Below, one piece after another: positions 52,716 to 60,804 of a DNA stretch of 64,000 nt (its first letter is position 1; each line of letters starts with the position of its first letter). The stretch lies in NCBI GenBank assembly GCA_049647265.1, contig JBARXJ010000036.1, positions 21,301 to 85,300 of the forward strand, given 5' to 3'. Position numbers and translations under genes: made by a program. Origin of the DNA: JAAURB01 sp049647265 (GTDB lineage: Bacteria > Cyanobacteriota > Cyanobacteriia > Cyanobacteriales > Microcoleaceae). Below the pieces are notes generated by a model. The model had not been told where the DNA came from. It ran no database searches and saw nothing but the letters and a program-made list of their open reading frames with translations.

Positions 52716-53948
52716 ATGAGAAAAGGTCAATATATTATTCTCTGCGATACTCTACAAGCCGACTTAGGCGATCCATTTTCGGGACGTTCATCTGCCCCGG
52801 TTGCAGTGCCTTTTAGTATGGGGACAACTGCGGGTTTAGGCGGTTTTGGAATGCGGGTAGAAGTTGAAGAGTTAGAACCTGCTGATATTGCAGATTTACG
52901 TCGTAACCCGGAAGTAGTCAGTATTGCCCCCTCGATGCCGGTACAGTTAATTCAACCCACGGCCACTGAGTCTGCTGAAACTCGAAGCCAAAGCGGTACA
53001 ACTTGGGGCGTTGAAGTTACAGGGGCGGCTTCTAGTCCTTTTAGCGGTAAAGGAATAACTGTTGCCGTTCTTGATACTGGAATTGATGCGACCCACGAAG
53101 CGTTTAATGGAGTTCAACTGGTACAGCGAGATTTTACCGGAGAAGGTGATGGGGATGGTAACGGTCATGGTACTCATTGTGCGGGTACTATCTTCGGACA
53201 AGCGGTAAATGGTTATCGGTTTGGGGTTGCCCCAGGTGTTGAAAAAGCGGTTATTGGTAAAGTGTTGGGAAGCCAAGGGGGCGGTTCGACCCAACAAATT
53301 TATGAAGCGATTTTGTGGGCGATGGAAGAAGGGGCACATATTGTCTCGATGTCCCTGGGATTAGATTTTCCCGGTTTAGTTAAGCGGTTGGTAGATAGCA
53401 ATTATCCCGTTGATTTAGCCACTTCTCTGGCGCTAGAAGACTACCGGGCAAACGTCAAGCTGTTTGAACGTTTAGCCGCGTTAGCACAGGCTAGAGGGGC
53501 ATTTTTCCAAGGCTCATTAATGATTGCGGCGGCGGGGAATGAAAGCAAACGGGATATTGATCCCAACTACGAATTGGCTGTTGCACCTCCGGCAGCGGCT
53601 GAAGGCATTCTCTCAGTTGGGGCATTACAAACCCCAGGAGTTCCTCATAATAACTTAACGGTGGGTAGTTTTTCCAACACCGGCCCCAATATTTCTGGCC
53701 CTGGAGTGAATATTTACTCAGCACAAACTGGGGGAGGATATGTAGAATTGACAGGAACCAGTATGGCAACCCCTCATGTCGCCGGAATTGCAGCCCTGTG
53801 GGGAGAAAAGTTATTATCCATTCGTAATACAGTTCCTATCTCTCAACTGAGTGCTTTACTGGTGGGTCAAGCCACACTGGGTCCTATCGCTAGTGGTTTC
53901 GATCCCCTTGATGTGGGGGCAGGTTTGGTACAAGCGCCTTTAGTTTAG
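52716..53948 (+). CDS. Subtilisin-like serine peptidase (S8 family)
   Basis: 410 residues from the ATG at 52716 (MRKGQYIILCD). The catalytic triad is D120 (VAVLDTGIDATH), H151 (GHGTHCAG) and S349 (GTSMATPHVAG), with oxyanion Asn275 (AAAGNES). Residues 1-95 look like an inhibitor-type prodomain without a signal peptide. A 25-30 residue helical insert (YPVDLATSLALEDYRANVKL) between the His and Ser parts is seen in some cyanobacterial subtilases. No signal peptide means a cytoplasmic protease or export by another route. The target is unknown and no cyanobactin genes are adjacent. Confidence 0.9.
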   Translation: MRKGQYIILCDTLQADLGDPFSGRSSAPVAVPFSMGTTAGLGGFGMRVEVEELEPADIADLRRNPEVVSIAPSMPVQLIQPTATESAETRSQSGTTWGVEVTGAASSPFSGKGITVAVLDTGIDATHEAFNGVQLVQRDFTGEGDGDGNGHGTHCAGTIFGQAVNGYRFGVAPGVEKAVIGKVLGSQGGGSTQQIYEAILWAMEEGAHIVSMSLGLDFPGLVKRLVDSNYPVDLATSLALEDYRANVKLFERLAALAQARGAFFQGSLMIAAAGNESKRDIDPNYELAVAPPAAAEGILSVGALQTPGVPHNNLTVGSFSNTGPNISGPGVNIYSAQTGGGYVELTGTSMATPHVAGIAALWGEKLLSIRNTVPISQLSALLVGQATLGPIASGFDPLDVGAGLVQAPLV

Positions 53949-54015
53949 GGAGTTATTGGTTGTTGGTGTTTCCTTATTCGTTAAGTGCAAATGACCAACA
54001 ATTAAGGACAAATGA

Positions 54016-54432
54016 CTAATTCTCTTGCGCGTTATCAACGCCACAACAACTGGGATAAGCAGACTGATAAGTGCTGGAACGTTGACCAAATATAGTATAG
54101 CGATGATCGCGAACTTGTTCATACAGCTGATCGCCCATCCATTTTAAACCCGGTAAGGTTTGGTAAGCGGTGACAAATATATCTCCTCCCGGTAACCGTT
54201 TACCAATTTCTTCAGCCGCATCGCTTCCTTGCCAACGGCGAGTCGGGTTATTGCCATCGACTAAAATCATCCCCAATTCACACTCAGTTGATGTTACGCC
54301 CAGTTGACTCAGTCCGGCTACATCTTGCATCGGCGTATACTGAAACTGTTGGCCTTGATCCAAGCCTTCCAAGAGTTGAACCAGGGTCACACAAAGATTA
54401 CAATTTCCATCATAAATAACGTGATCTTTCAT
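54016..54432 (-). CDS. DCC-family thiol-disulfide oxidoreductase-like protein (DUF393)
   Basis: 138 residues. It begins KDHVIYDGNCNLCVTLVQLL, where YDGxCxxC is the DCC/DUF393 signature with a redox-type C-x-x-C. DAAEEIGKRLPG and YTIFGQRSS follow the family pattern. The C-terminus has a further CC pair (SCCGVDN). Thioredoxin-like activity is predicted but not shown for the family. It is divergent from the YwqG-like gene and convergent with the subtilase gene. Confidence 0.85.
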   Translation of the reverse strand: MKDHVIYDGNCNLCVTLVQLLEGLDQGQQFQYTPMQDVAGLSQLGVTSTECELGMILVDGNNPTRRWQGSDAAEEIGKRLPGGDIFVTAYQTLPGLKWMGDQLYEQVRDHRYTIFGQRSSTYQSAYPSCCGVDNAQEN

Positions 54433-54486
54433 AGAAAAATAATGATAACTTAGTTAACAGATTACATCTAATTTATTTATCATAGA

Positions 54487-55281
54487 ATGAGTCGTCAATT
54501 TGTTTTAGATTTACCGCCTAACTTAGAAGCCTATCGTCCTTTACTGGAAAAAACTGTTAAGCCCTTCGTCGAAATTGAACTTGAATCTGGCGATCAACTG
54601 ACATTATGGCAAAGTAAATTTGGTGGAGTTCCTTATTTTCCCAAAGATCTGGACTATCCTCATACTCCAGAAGGCAAACCTCTTTATCTTTTAGCACAAA
54701 TCAATTTCTTAGATGTTCCCCCAATAGACGGATTTCCGCAAAAAGGAATTTTACAATTTTATATTGCTGACGATGATTTATATGGCGCAAATTTTTCACA
54801 ATTAAATGAACAAAACGGATTTCGAGTTTTATATTTTGAAGACCCCAGTTTAAATCCTAAACATTTAATTCAGGATTTTGATTTCCTCCCCGAAGCAGAA
54901 GATTTACCGATTAATCAATGTTATAGTCTCAAATTTACTGTACAGCATGAACCGATTAGTCCTCATGATTATCGCTGTCCTGAATTATTAGGAGATGAAT
55001 TAGATAATAAAATAGCCGATTATATTGATGAACATTGGAATGAAGAGGATGATTTATTTAATTCTTGTGGTCATAAAATAGGCGGATACCCTTGTTTCAC
55101 GCAAGATGATCCCCGTGAAAGCCTCGATAATTCTGAAGAACCTTACGAATTACTATTACAAATTGATTCAGAAGAGGAAATTATGTGGGGAGATGTAGGG
55201 GTTTGCAATTTCTTTATAAAACATTCAGATCTCAAACAGAAAAACTTTAGTAATATTTTATATACTTGGGATTGTGGTTAG
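54487..55281 (+). CDS. YwqG/DUF1963 family protein
   Basis: 264 residues. KFGGVPYFPKDLDYPHTPEG followed by PLYLLAQINFLDVPPIDGFP and KGILQFYIADDD is the DUF1963 signature. KIGGYPCFTQDDPR and ELLLQIDSEEEIMWGDVGVC close it. The family is widespread, often near toxin-type or housekeeping genes, and has no known activity. It lies just upstream of a toxin-antitoxin pair. Confidence 0.85.
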   Translation: MSRQFVLDLPPNLEAYRPLLEKTVKPFVEIELESGDQLTLWQSKFGGVPYFPKDLDYPHTPEGKPLYLLAQINFLDVPPIDGFPQKGILQFYIADDDLYGANFSQLNEQNGFRVLYFEDPSLNPKHLIQDFDFLPEAEDLPINQCYSLKFTVQHEPISPHDYRCPELLGDELDNKIADYIDEHWNEEDDLFNSCGHKIGGYPCFTQDDPRESLDNSEEPYELLLQIDSEEEIMWGDVGVCNFFIKHSDLKQKNFSNILYTWDCG

Positions 55282-55416
55282 CTCAGTCATTTCCTCTTTT
55301 TGCGTTTGTACTTAATATCTTCACAAAATAACAGTTACGGCAATAAACCCGGAACCTGTAATATTGAACTGATAAAATGAAGATAATCCCTTATTAAATT
55401 ATTTCATAAGTCGCTT

Positions 55417-55647
55417 ATGTCCTCACCTGCTATTACTACAATTGTAAAGATGGTTGAATCCTTGCCAGATGAACTGCAAGAGCAAGTTGCAGAGCATATT
55501 CGGGAGTATATCGCTGATTTGGAGGAAGAAAAACGTTGGGATACATCATTTAAGCAAACTCAGGATAAATTAGTCGCTGCGGCAAGGAAAGCCAAGCAAG
55601 ACATTGCAGCAGGTCAATCCATGCCAATGGACTATGAGCAATTATGA
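55417..55647 (+). CDS. Type II antitoxin
   Basis: A 76-residue acidic helical protein (VESLPDELQEQVAEHIREYI near the N-terminus; C-terminal AAGQSMPMDYEQL). Its stop overlaps the start of the RelE/ParE-type toxin by four bases (ATGA, 55644-55647), the usual sign of a coupled antitoxin-toxin operon. The antitoxin should bind and neutralise the toxin and repress the operon. Confidence 0.75.
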   Translation: MSSPAITTIVKMVESLPDELQEQVAEHIREYIADLEEEKRWDTSFKQTQDKLVAAARKAKQDIAAGQSMPMDYEQL

Positions 55648-55907
55648 AGTCTGCGACTTTGCCGTCGTTTTGGTCTAAATACCGAAAATTAAGCGATCCT
55701 GTAAGGGCGGCAGCGCGAAAAGCATATCGTCTGTGGGCAGAAAACCCATTTCATCCATCATTACACTTCAAATGCATTAATAGCAAAGAGGGAATTTGGT
55801 CAGTGCGAGTGACGCGAAGTTATCGTGCGATTGGAGTATTAGAAAATGACACAGTGACGTGGTTTTGGATTGGCGACCATGATGAGTACGAAGAATTTTA
55901 CTCGTAG
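55644..55907 (+). CDS. RelE/ParE-superfamily toxin
   Basis: 87 residues of the RelE/ParE fold: SFWSKYRKLSDPVRAAARKA at the start, then GIWSVRVTRSYRAIGVLEND and TVTWFWIGDHDEYEEFY at the C-terminus. It should act as an mRNA interferase or gyrase poison, neutralised by the overlapping upstream gene. The pair precedes the AT-rich island at 56-58 kb. Confidence 0.8.
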   Translation: MKSATLPSFWSKYRKLSDPVRAAARKAYRLWAENPFHPSLHFKCINSKEGIWSVRVTRSYRAIGVLENDTVTWFWIGDHDEYEEFYS

Positions 55908-56058
55908 TAATGGTTTAACGATGAAAGTCCTAAATCTAGTTAATTTTGTGTTAGAGATAGGTAGCAATGGTTGAGGTTAAAAGTGAGCAACAAGTCTGAT
56001 AAGCACAGTAAACTTATATCTAGTTATAATATTAGCAGAATCGCTTAGAAGGTTTTAT

Positions 56059-56754
56059 ATGCTAGCTTCTATCATGCAAATGCGCTTACAGCAGTTGGAA
56101 GACAACGTTGTTCGAGTCCTACAATTGCTAAATGATTATGAAGTTGAACTGCTAGATGAGTCTGACCCAGGAACAAAAAATAAATATAGTCGCCGCATTG
56201 AACAATTGAAACAACAACGAGATAACTATGAAAGGGAGTTAACAGCTATCGAAAAACAATTGATGAGTGAGCCGCAAGAAGAACAACTCTCAAAGATTAC
56301 CAGCCAACTACAGCAAATAGATAAGAAACTGGATTGGCTTACCGATAGCCAAGCTGCCATACATCAAGCTATTTTAGTACACTTCACTACTGAAGAAAAA
56401 GCTCTAATTTATCCTATAGCAAGACAGCTTCAAGAAACTCAGAGAGTTGAAGTAGAATCTGTGTTAGAGGCAGTTGAGTCTAATCAAGTTAGCGAGGAAG
56501 AAACAAAACTGATAGTTGACCAATTAAAACAAGCTTTGGTATTGCTGAAAAAAGAAGGTTTAGAACTGCCAAGTGATAATAAAGAAATCATCGAAATCTT
56601 AAATTCTCCTACCCTAGATGCGAAGCACGCATTAAAAGTTTCTATTCCAATTATCCCTTTCATTCTTTCATATGAAGGTGAGTTAGGATTAGGAACTGGA
56701 ATAAAACTGAAGGAAACATGGAATCAATGGAAAGAAAAATTCTTGAATAAATAA
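56059..56754 (+). CDS. Coiled-coil protein with effector-associated-like domain
   Basis: 231 residues. Residues 23-64 form a charged coiled coil (LLNDYEVELLDESDPGTKNK, then RRIEQLKQQRDNYERELTAI). It aligns without gaps to residues 21-62 of the next gene product, sharing L-L-x-x-Y-E, E-S-x-P, K-x-K and I-x-x-L-K. This pattern resembles the effector-associated domains (EADs) that link components of bacterial conflict systems. The middle is helical and the C-terminus contains VSIPIIPFILSYEGELGLGT. No enzymatic motif is visible. It is the first gene of a three-gene, AT-rich cassette. The function is unknown. Confidence 0.65.
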   Translation: MLASIMQMRLQQLEDNVVRVLQLLNDYEVELLDESDPGTKNKYSRRIEQLKQQRDNYERELTAIEKQLMSEPQEEQLSKITSQLQQIDKKLDWLTDSQAAIHQAILVHFTTEEKALIYPIARQLQETQRVEVESVLEAVESNQVSEEETKLIVDQLKQALVLLKKEGLELPSDNKEIIEILNSPTLDAKHALKVSIPIIPFILSYEGELGLGTGIKLKETWNQWKEKFLNK

Positions 56755-56765
56755 TATCGGATATT

Positions 56766-57074
56766 ATGGATTGGAAGTCAAAACGAGCTGAAGATATCAA
56801 TACGAGGATTTTTAACAAAGTAGAACTACTCGCAGAATATGAGAAAAAATTTGACTATGAGAGTGAACCGACTGAAAAGAGAAAGCTTAAAGATACTATT
56901 CAAAAACTTAAAGAAGAAATTGAGAATATCAGTAGTGAAATTAAACAACTTCAAACGACTCAGGACTCTGAAGAACTAGACAGGTTTTCTTCTAGCATTA
57001 CTCCTGACTTAGATCAAATACGACAACAATACTATGACGAATACATCAAACGAAAAAGTAAAGAAAAAAATTAA
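56766..57074 (+). CDS. Small coiled-coil protein with the same effector-associated-like domain
   Basis: 102 residues, nearly all helical and charged: LLAEYEKKFDYESEPTEKRK, then the LKDTIQKLKEEIENISSEIK coil. It shares an ungapped 42-residue match with the N-terminal part of the upstream protein and carries a short C-terminal tail (DLDQIRQQYYDEYIKRKSKE). It starts 11 bases after that gene and its last 41 bases overlap the start of the DUF6414-like gene. It is probably an adaptor that binds its neighbours through the shared domain. Confidence 0.65.
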   Translation: MDWKSKRAEDINTRIFNKVELLAEYEKKFDYESEPTEKRKLKDTIQKLKEEIENISSEIKQLQTTQDSEELDRFSSSITPDLDQIRQQYYDEYIKRKSKEKN

Positions 57075-58020
57075 ATCTTTTATTTACCTAGATGAGTACA
57101 AGATGTACTCTATATCTTCTCAAATTTTTGAGGGACTGACAGAGTATGTTACCAATCGTTCTTATGATTCTAGTAAAGAGCAAGAAACCCAGAAAGGTCC
57201 GTTAGGAAGTGGTAGAGTTCTGGCTGATATTATTACTAATGAATCATCTGTTGAAGAACGTAAATTCTTGCATGATTATTCCTATGCTCTATTTGAAGAT
57301 AAACTTTTTAAAGATAATCGAGTCTTGCAAATTGATGCTGATAATATTAGTGAAGTTATTGACAACATTCAAGATTATGATTTTATTAAAGTGAAGGGCA
57401 GGTTGTTATTTAATGATTTTAAGCTAATTTCTGAAACAATCAATAATTTTAATAAGCTAGGTGAAGCTTTATATTATATCACCAATTTTTCTGATATAGA
57501 CACCTCAAAGTATGAGCATGAAAGTAATATTTCAGCTCAAGCCAAAAGTAAGAGTGGTAAAGGTTTTTCAAATCAACCGTCTAAAAATATGAATAACGTA
57601 TCTAGCTTAGCAGAAGAGGCAGGCTTAAATATGGATCAGGGCTTTTTAGATAGACTTAAACTTGTCCTTAAGTATGGATACAGGGAGCAATTTGAAGTAA
57701 TATCTTATCTTTTAGAAGCAGATGAAGAGTTCAACTTCTTTAGTGCTTTCTTAAAAAGACATTATCTTAGAGAAGCAGAGAACTTGATAATTAGTAAGTA
57801 TTCTAGGTACTCAGAAAAAGAATTTGTTGTCTTTGGAATAGTCACTCAAAGTGCCAAAATAGAGATTGATTTACCTATATCTGAAACATCTAATCCTGAA
57901 AATATGAAACAAGCTATATCTATATTAATGTTAAGTATTTTAGGAATAGAAAAACAGTTTACTGGTAAAACTAAGAATGAGGTTATGATTGATCCAATTG
58001 CTGTATATAGAGAATTTTAG
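57034..58020 (+). CDS. DUF6414-like protein
   Basis: 328 residues. FIYLDEYKMYSISSQIFEGL near the N-terminus, then KGPLGSGRVLADI and RKFLHDYSYALFED, match what I know of DUF6414, a family of unknown function. A central Lys/Ser/Asn-rich linker (about 165-190) separates two alpha/beta parts, and the C-terminus ends DPIAVYREF. There is no membrane segment and no known catalytic motif. The start overlaps the preceding coiled-coil gene by 41 bases, so the three genes form a tightly coupled unit. Low G+C suggests horizontal acquisition. Confidence 0.6.
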   Translation: MTNTSNEKVKKKIKSFIYLDEYKMYSISSQIFEGLTEYVTNRSYDSSKEQETQKGPLGSGRVLADIITNESSVEERKFLHDYSYALFEDKLFKDNRVLQIDADNISEVIDNIQDYDFIKVKGRLLFNDFKLISETINNFNKLGEALYYITNFSDIDTSKYEHESNISAQAKSKSGKGFSNQPSKNMNNVSSLAEEAGLNMDQGFLDRLKLVLKYGYREQFEVISYLLEADEEFNFFSAFLKRHYLREAENLIISKYSRYSEKEFVVFGIVTQSAKIEIDLPISETSNPENMKQAISILMLSILGIEKQFTGKTKNEVMIDPIAVYREF

Positions 58021-58103
58021 TTTAAATATGTGTGGTTTTTACTATTCCATTTTTAGTAAAAACAAAGTTATATGAATTTCTGACTCAAGCAGCCGTTGAT
58101 GAA

Positions 58104-58163
58104 ATTGCAGCAGAACAACAGTTGCGACAATGGATCGTGAACTTGTAAACTTTAAAATGCTAT
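58104..58163 (+). repeat. 60-bp direct repeat, left copy
   Basis: Begins ATTGCAGCAGAACAACAGTT and ends TGCTAT. It matches 58821-58880 over 60 bases, identical for the first 26. A preceding frame reads LYEFLTQAAVDEIAAEQQLR then QWIVNL and stop, so the repeat contains the C-terminal codons of a lost gene. Together the two copies flank the Uma2 gene. Confidence 0.75.
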
Positions 58164-58181
58164 CGAAGTATTCGACATACT

Positions 58182-58730
58182 TTAATAAAGCAACAGTTTA
58201 TCTAAAGCAATGGCAATTTGCGGAAAAGCTAAAGGAGAAACTGTTCCTGCTGTATATTCTTTAATTCTGGCATAACTATCTTGATCTACCTGAGTGTGAA
58301 CGATTAGTTTTTTATTAACTAAATCGATGACCCAATATTCAGGAATACCATTACAAGCATAGATAGTAGATTTTTGATTAAGATCTATTTTTAAAGTTCG
58401 ATTGGATATTTCTATTAACCAATAAATATCTTGGGGGTAGGGATGATGGTTGCGATAAATCGTTTCTGGCAAGCGAACGATAGCAACATCTGGCTCAGGT
58501 TCGCTATTATTAAGAGTAATAGGATGAGATTCTTTAACACAAGCCAAATTATTTAATACACCCCGTAAATAATTAGCCACGCTGTCATTGGTGTAACTAT
58601 GTTCGACACCTTCAGGACTCATAGAAATGATTTCTCCTGATAAAAATTCAACGGGTTTCCCCTCTAATAATCCAGAATTCACAATCTCGTGCCATTCTTC
58701 AATCGACCATTTATAAGTAGTGAATGCCAT
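58182..58730 (-). CDS. Uma2 family endonuclease (DUF820)
   Basis: 182 residues from the ATG at 58730 (MAFTTYKWSIEEWHEI); the frame continues seven codons upstream. PD-(D/E)xK nuclease fold with the family motif PEPDVAIVR, then DIYWLIEISNRTLKIDLNQK as the catalytic Asp-x-Lys part, and GIPEYWVIDLVNKKLIVH. Uma2 proteins are extremely numerous in cyanobacteria and their function is unknown. It is bracketed by 60-bp direct repeats. Confidence 0.85.
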   Translation of the reverse strand: MAFTTYKWSIEEWHEIVNSGLLEGKPVEFLSGEIISMSPEGVEHSYTNDSVANYLRGVLNNLACVKESHPITLNNSEPEPDVAIVRLPETIYRNHHPYPQDIYWLIEISNRTLKIDLNQKSTIYACNGIPEYWVIDLVNKKLIVHTQVDQDSYARIKEYTAGTVSPLAFPQIAIALDKLLLY

Positions 58731-58820
58731 AATATTAATCCAGCTTAACAAGCATAAATTTAGGTAGAGACATTAAATTTAACGTCTTTATATAATAACG
58801 AATTATCCGAAGGCAAAAAC

Positions 58821-58880
58821 ATTGCAGCAGAACAACAGTTGCGACAGTGGACACGGAACCTGTAGACTCTAGAGTGCTAT
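58821..58880 (+). repeat. 60-bp direct repeat, right copy
   Basis: Second copy of the 58104-58163 repeat, with the same C-terminal codons (AAEQQLRQW) but different flanking sequence. It lies between the Uma2 and symporter genes. The pair suggests a duplication or insertion event that placed the Uma2 gene here. Confidence 0.75.
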
Positions 58881-58901
58881 TGCTGCATTTTCTGCTAACT
58901 T

Positions 58902-60710
58902 ATGCAACTGATTGATTGGCTGATTGTTCTGATTTACCTTGTCCTGACAATGGGGATGGGGTTATACCTGTCTCGACAAGGATCGAAAAGTTTGGCAGAC
59001 TTTTTTGTATCAGGGCGATCGCTTCCTTGGTGGTTAGCGGGCATCAGTATGGCTGCCACTACGTTTTCCATTGATACACCGCTGTATATTACCGGAGTAG
59101 TGGCTAACCGAGGCATTGCGGGAAACTGGGAATGGTGGACGTTTGGCATTTCCCATGTGATTATGATTTATATCTTTGCCCGAATGTGGCGACGTTCAGA
59201 AGTACTCACCGATGCAGAGTTAACTGAATTGCGGTATGGCGGTAATACGGGGGCAGTTTTACGCGGGGTAAAAGCGTTTATTTTTGCCGTCCCCATGAAT
59301 TGTATTGCCATTGGATATGCGATGTTAGCGATGGTAAAAGTGGTGGATGCGTTGGAAATTTGGCAAACATTAGGATTTGCGGCAGATGAAACCAATTTAA
59401 AGCTTTTTAGTGTAGTTGGTGTCAGTATATTTGTCTTAATTTATGCGGGTTTAGCGGGATTATGGGGGGTTGTTGCGACTGATTTCTTTCAATTTTTCCT
59501 AGCATTATTTGGCGCAATTGTTGTTGCCTTTTTTGCTTTAAGTAGTGTGGGAGGAATTGAGGCGTTAGTGGAAAAAGTCGCTATTGTTTCTCCAGATAAA
59601 GATATTTTATCGTTATTTCCGGTAACTTTTGGCGAAGAAAATAGCTTCATTAGTTTTAGTAAAGCAGCCGGAATTACAGCCAGTACCTTTTTTGCTTATA
59701 TTGCAGTTCAATGGTGGTCTTGGCGACGTAGTGATGGCGGTGGGGAATTTGTTCAACGATTTGCCGCAGCGAAAAATGAAGTCGAAGCAGAAAAAGCCGC
59801 CTGGACGTTTAATATCATGCATTATGTTATCCGGACTTGGCCGTGGATTTTAGTCGCTTTAGCCTCGATTGTTTTGTATCCAGATTTAGCGGATAAAGAG
59901 TTAGGTTATCCCAAATTAATGATGGATTTTTTGCCGCCCGGAATATTAGGAATTGTTGTTGCTTCATTACTCGCTGCCTTCATGAGTACGGTTTCGACTT
60001 CAATTAATTGGGGCGCTTCTTTTATTACCAATGACTTATATTTACGCTTTATTAAACCCGATGCTAGTCAATCAGAATTAGTATTTATCGGGCGCTTATC
60101 TTCTGTTATTGTCACCGCTTTAGGGGCTGTTGCTGCCTTTTTTGCTACCGATGTTGCGACTGTTTTCCGCCTTGTTATTGCCATCGGAACGGGTTCAGGA
60201 CTGATTTTGATGTTGCGCTGGTTTTGGTGGAGAATCAACGCTGCGGCTGAATTAACCGCGATTGTGGCGAGCTTTTTGGTGGGGATGGCAACCAGTTTAA
60301 TTCCAGCATTAACTATCGAAGATTTTGGTTCACGGATTTTATTTATTACCATCTGTGTCACCACGTTATGGGTGATTGTCCTATTTTTAACGCCACCAGA
60401 ATCTCCAGAAACCTTAGAAGCTTTTTATCGTTTAGCCCGTCCGGGGGGTATCGGGTGGCAAACCCAACGCCTACAAACGGGGATATTACCCGCCCAAGAT
60501 TTAACCACAGATATTCAGAAAGTATTAGCCGCGATTTTGTTACTGTTTGGCGCATTATTTGCCGTGGGGGGTTTTCTACTTCTGCAACCCATTGTCGGCT
60601 GGGTGGCTTTAATTTTTGCTGTTATTGGCGGCGTGAGTTTGCGTCAATTAAATAAAGCCAGAATTCGTCCAATGCCTCGTCCCGGATTGGAAGACGAAGA
60701 TCTTTACTAA
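58902..60710 (+). CDS. Sodium:solute symporter family protein
   Basis: 602 residues with about 14 transmembrane helices of the SSS (LeuT-fold) family. LADFFVSGRSLPWWLAGISM near the start is a family landmark, followed by AATTFSIDTPLYITG and PGILGIVVASLLAAFMSTVS, where the Ser/Thr residues contribute to the Na2 site. It should couple sodium entry to uptake of a solute that cannot be named from sequence. A C-terminal extension beyond residue 500 is hydrophobic and may add one or two helices. Confidence 0.88.
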   Translation: MQLIDWLIVLIYLVLTMGMGLYLSRQGSKSLADFFVSGRSLPWWLAGISMAATTFSIDTPLYITGVVANRGIAGNWEWWTFGISHVIMIYIFARMWRRSEVLTDAELTELRYGGNTGAVLRGVKAFIFAVPMNCIAIGYAMLAMVKVVDALEIWQTLGFAADETNLKLFSVVGVSIFVLIYAGLAGLWGVVATDFFQFFLALFGAIVVAFFALSSVGGIEALVEKVAIVSPDKDILSLFPVTFGEENSFISFSKAAGITASTFFAYIAVQWWSWRRSDGGGEFVQRFAAAKNEVEAEKAAWTFNIMHYVIRTWPWILVALASIVLYPDLADKELGYPKLMMDFLPPGILGIVVASLLAAFMSTVSTSINWGASFITNDLYLRFIKPDASQSELVFIGRLSSVIVTALGAVAAFFATDVATVFRLVIAIGTGSGLILMLRWFWWRINAAAELTAIVASFLVGMATSLIPALTIEDFGSRILFITICVTTLWVIVLFLTPPESPETLEAFYRLARPGGIGWQTQRLQTGILPAQDLTTDIQKVLAAILLLFGALFAVGGFLLLQPIVGWVALIFAVIGGVSLRQLNKARIRPMPRPGLEDEDLY

Positions 60711-60804
60711 ATCGATAAATTTATCCTCAAAAAGTTTATCTAAAACTGTTATTTGGGAATCCTGACTGAGGTAGACAGCCAACAGCAGAAAGGAGAATCA
60801 TAAG

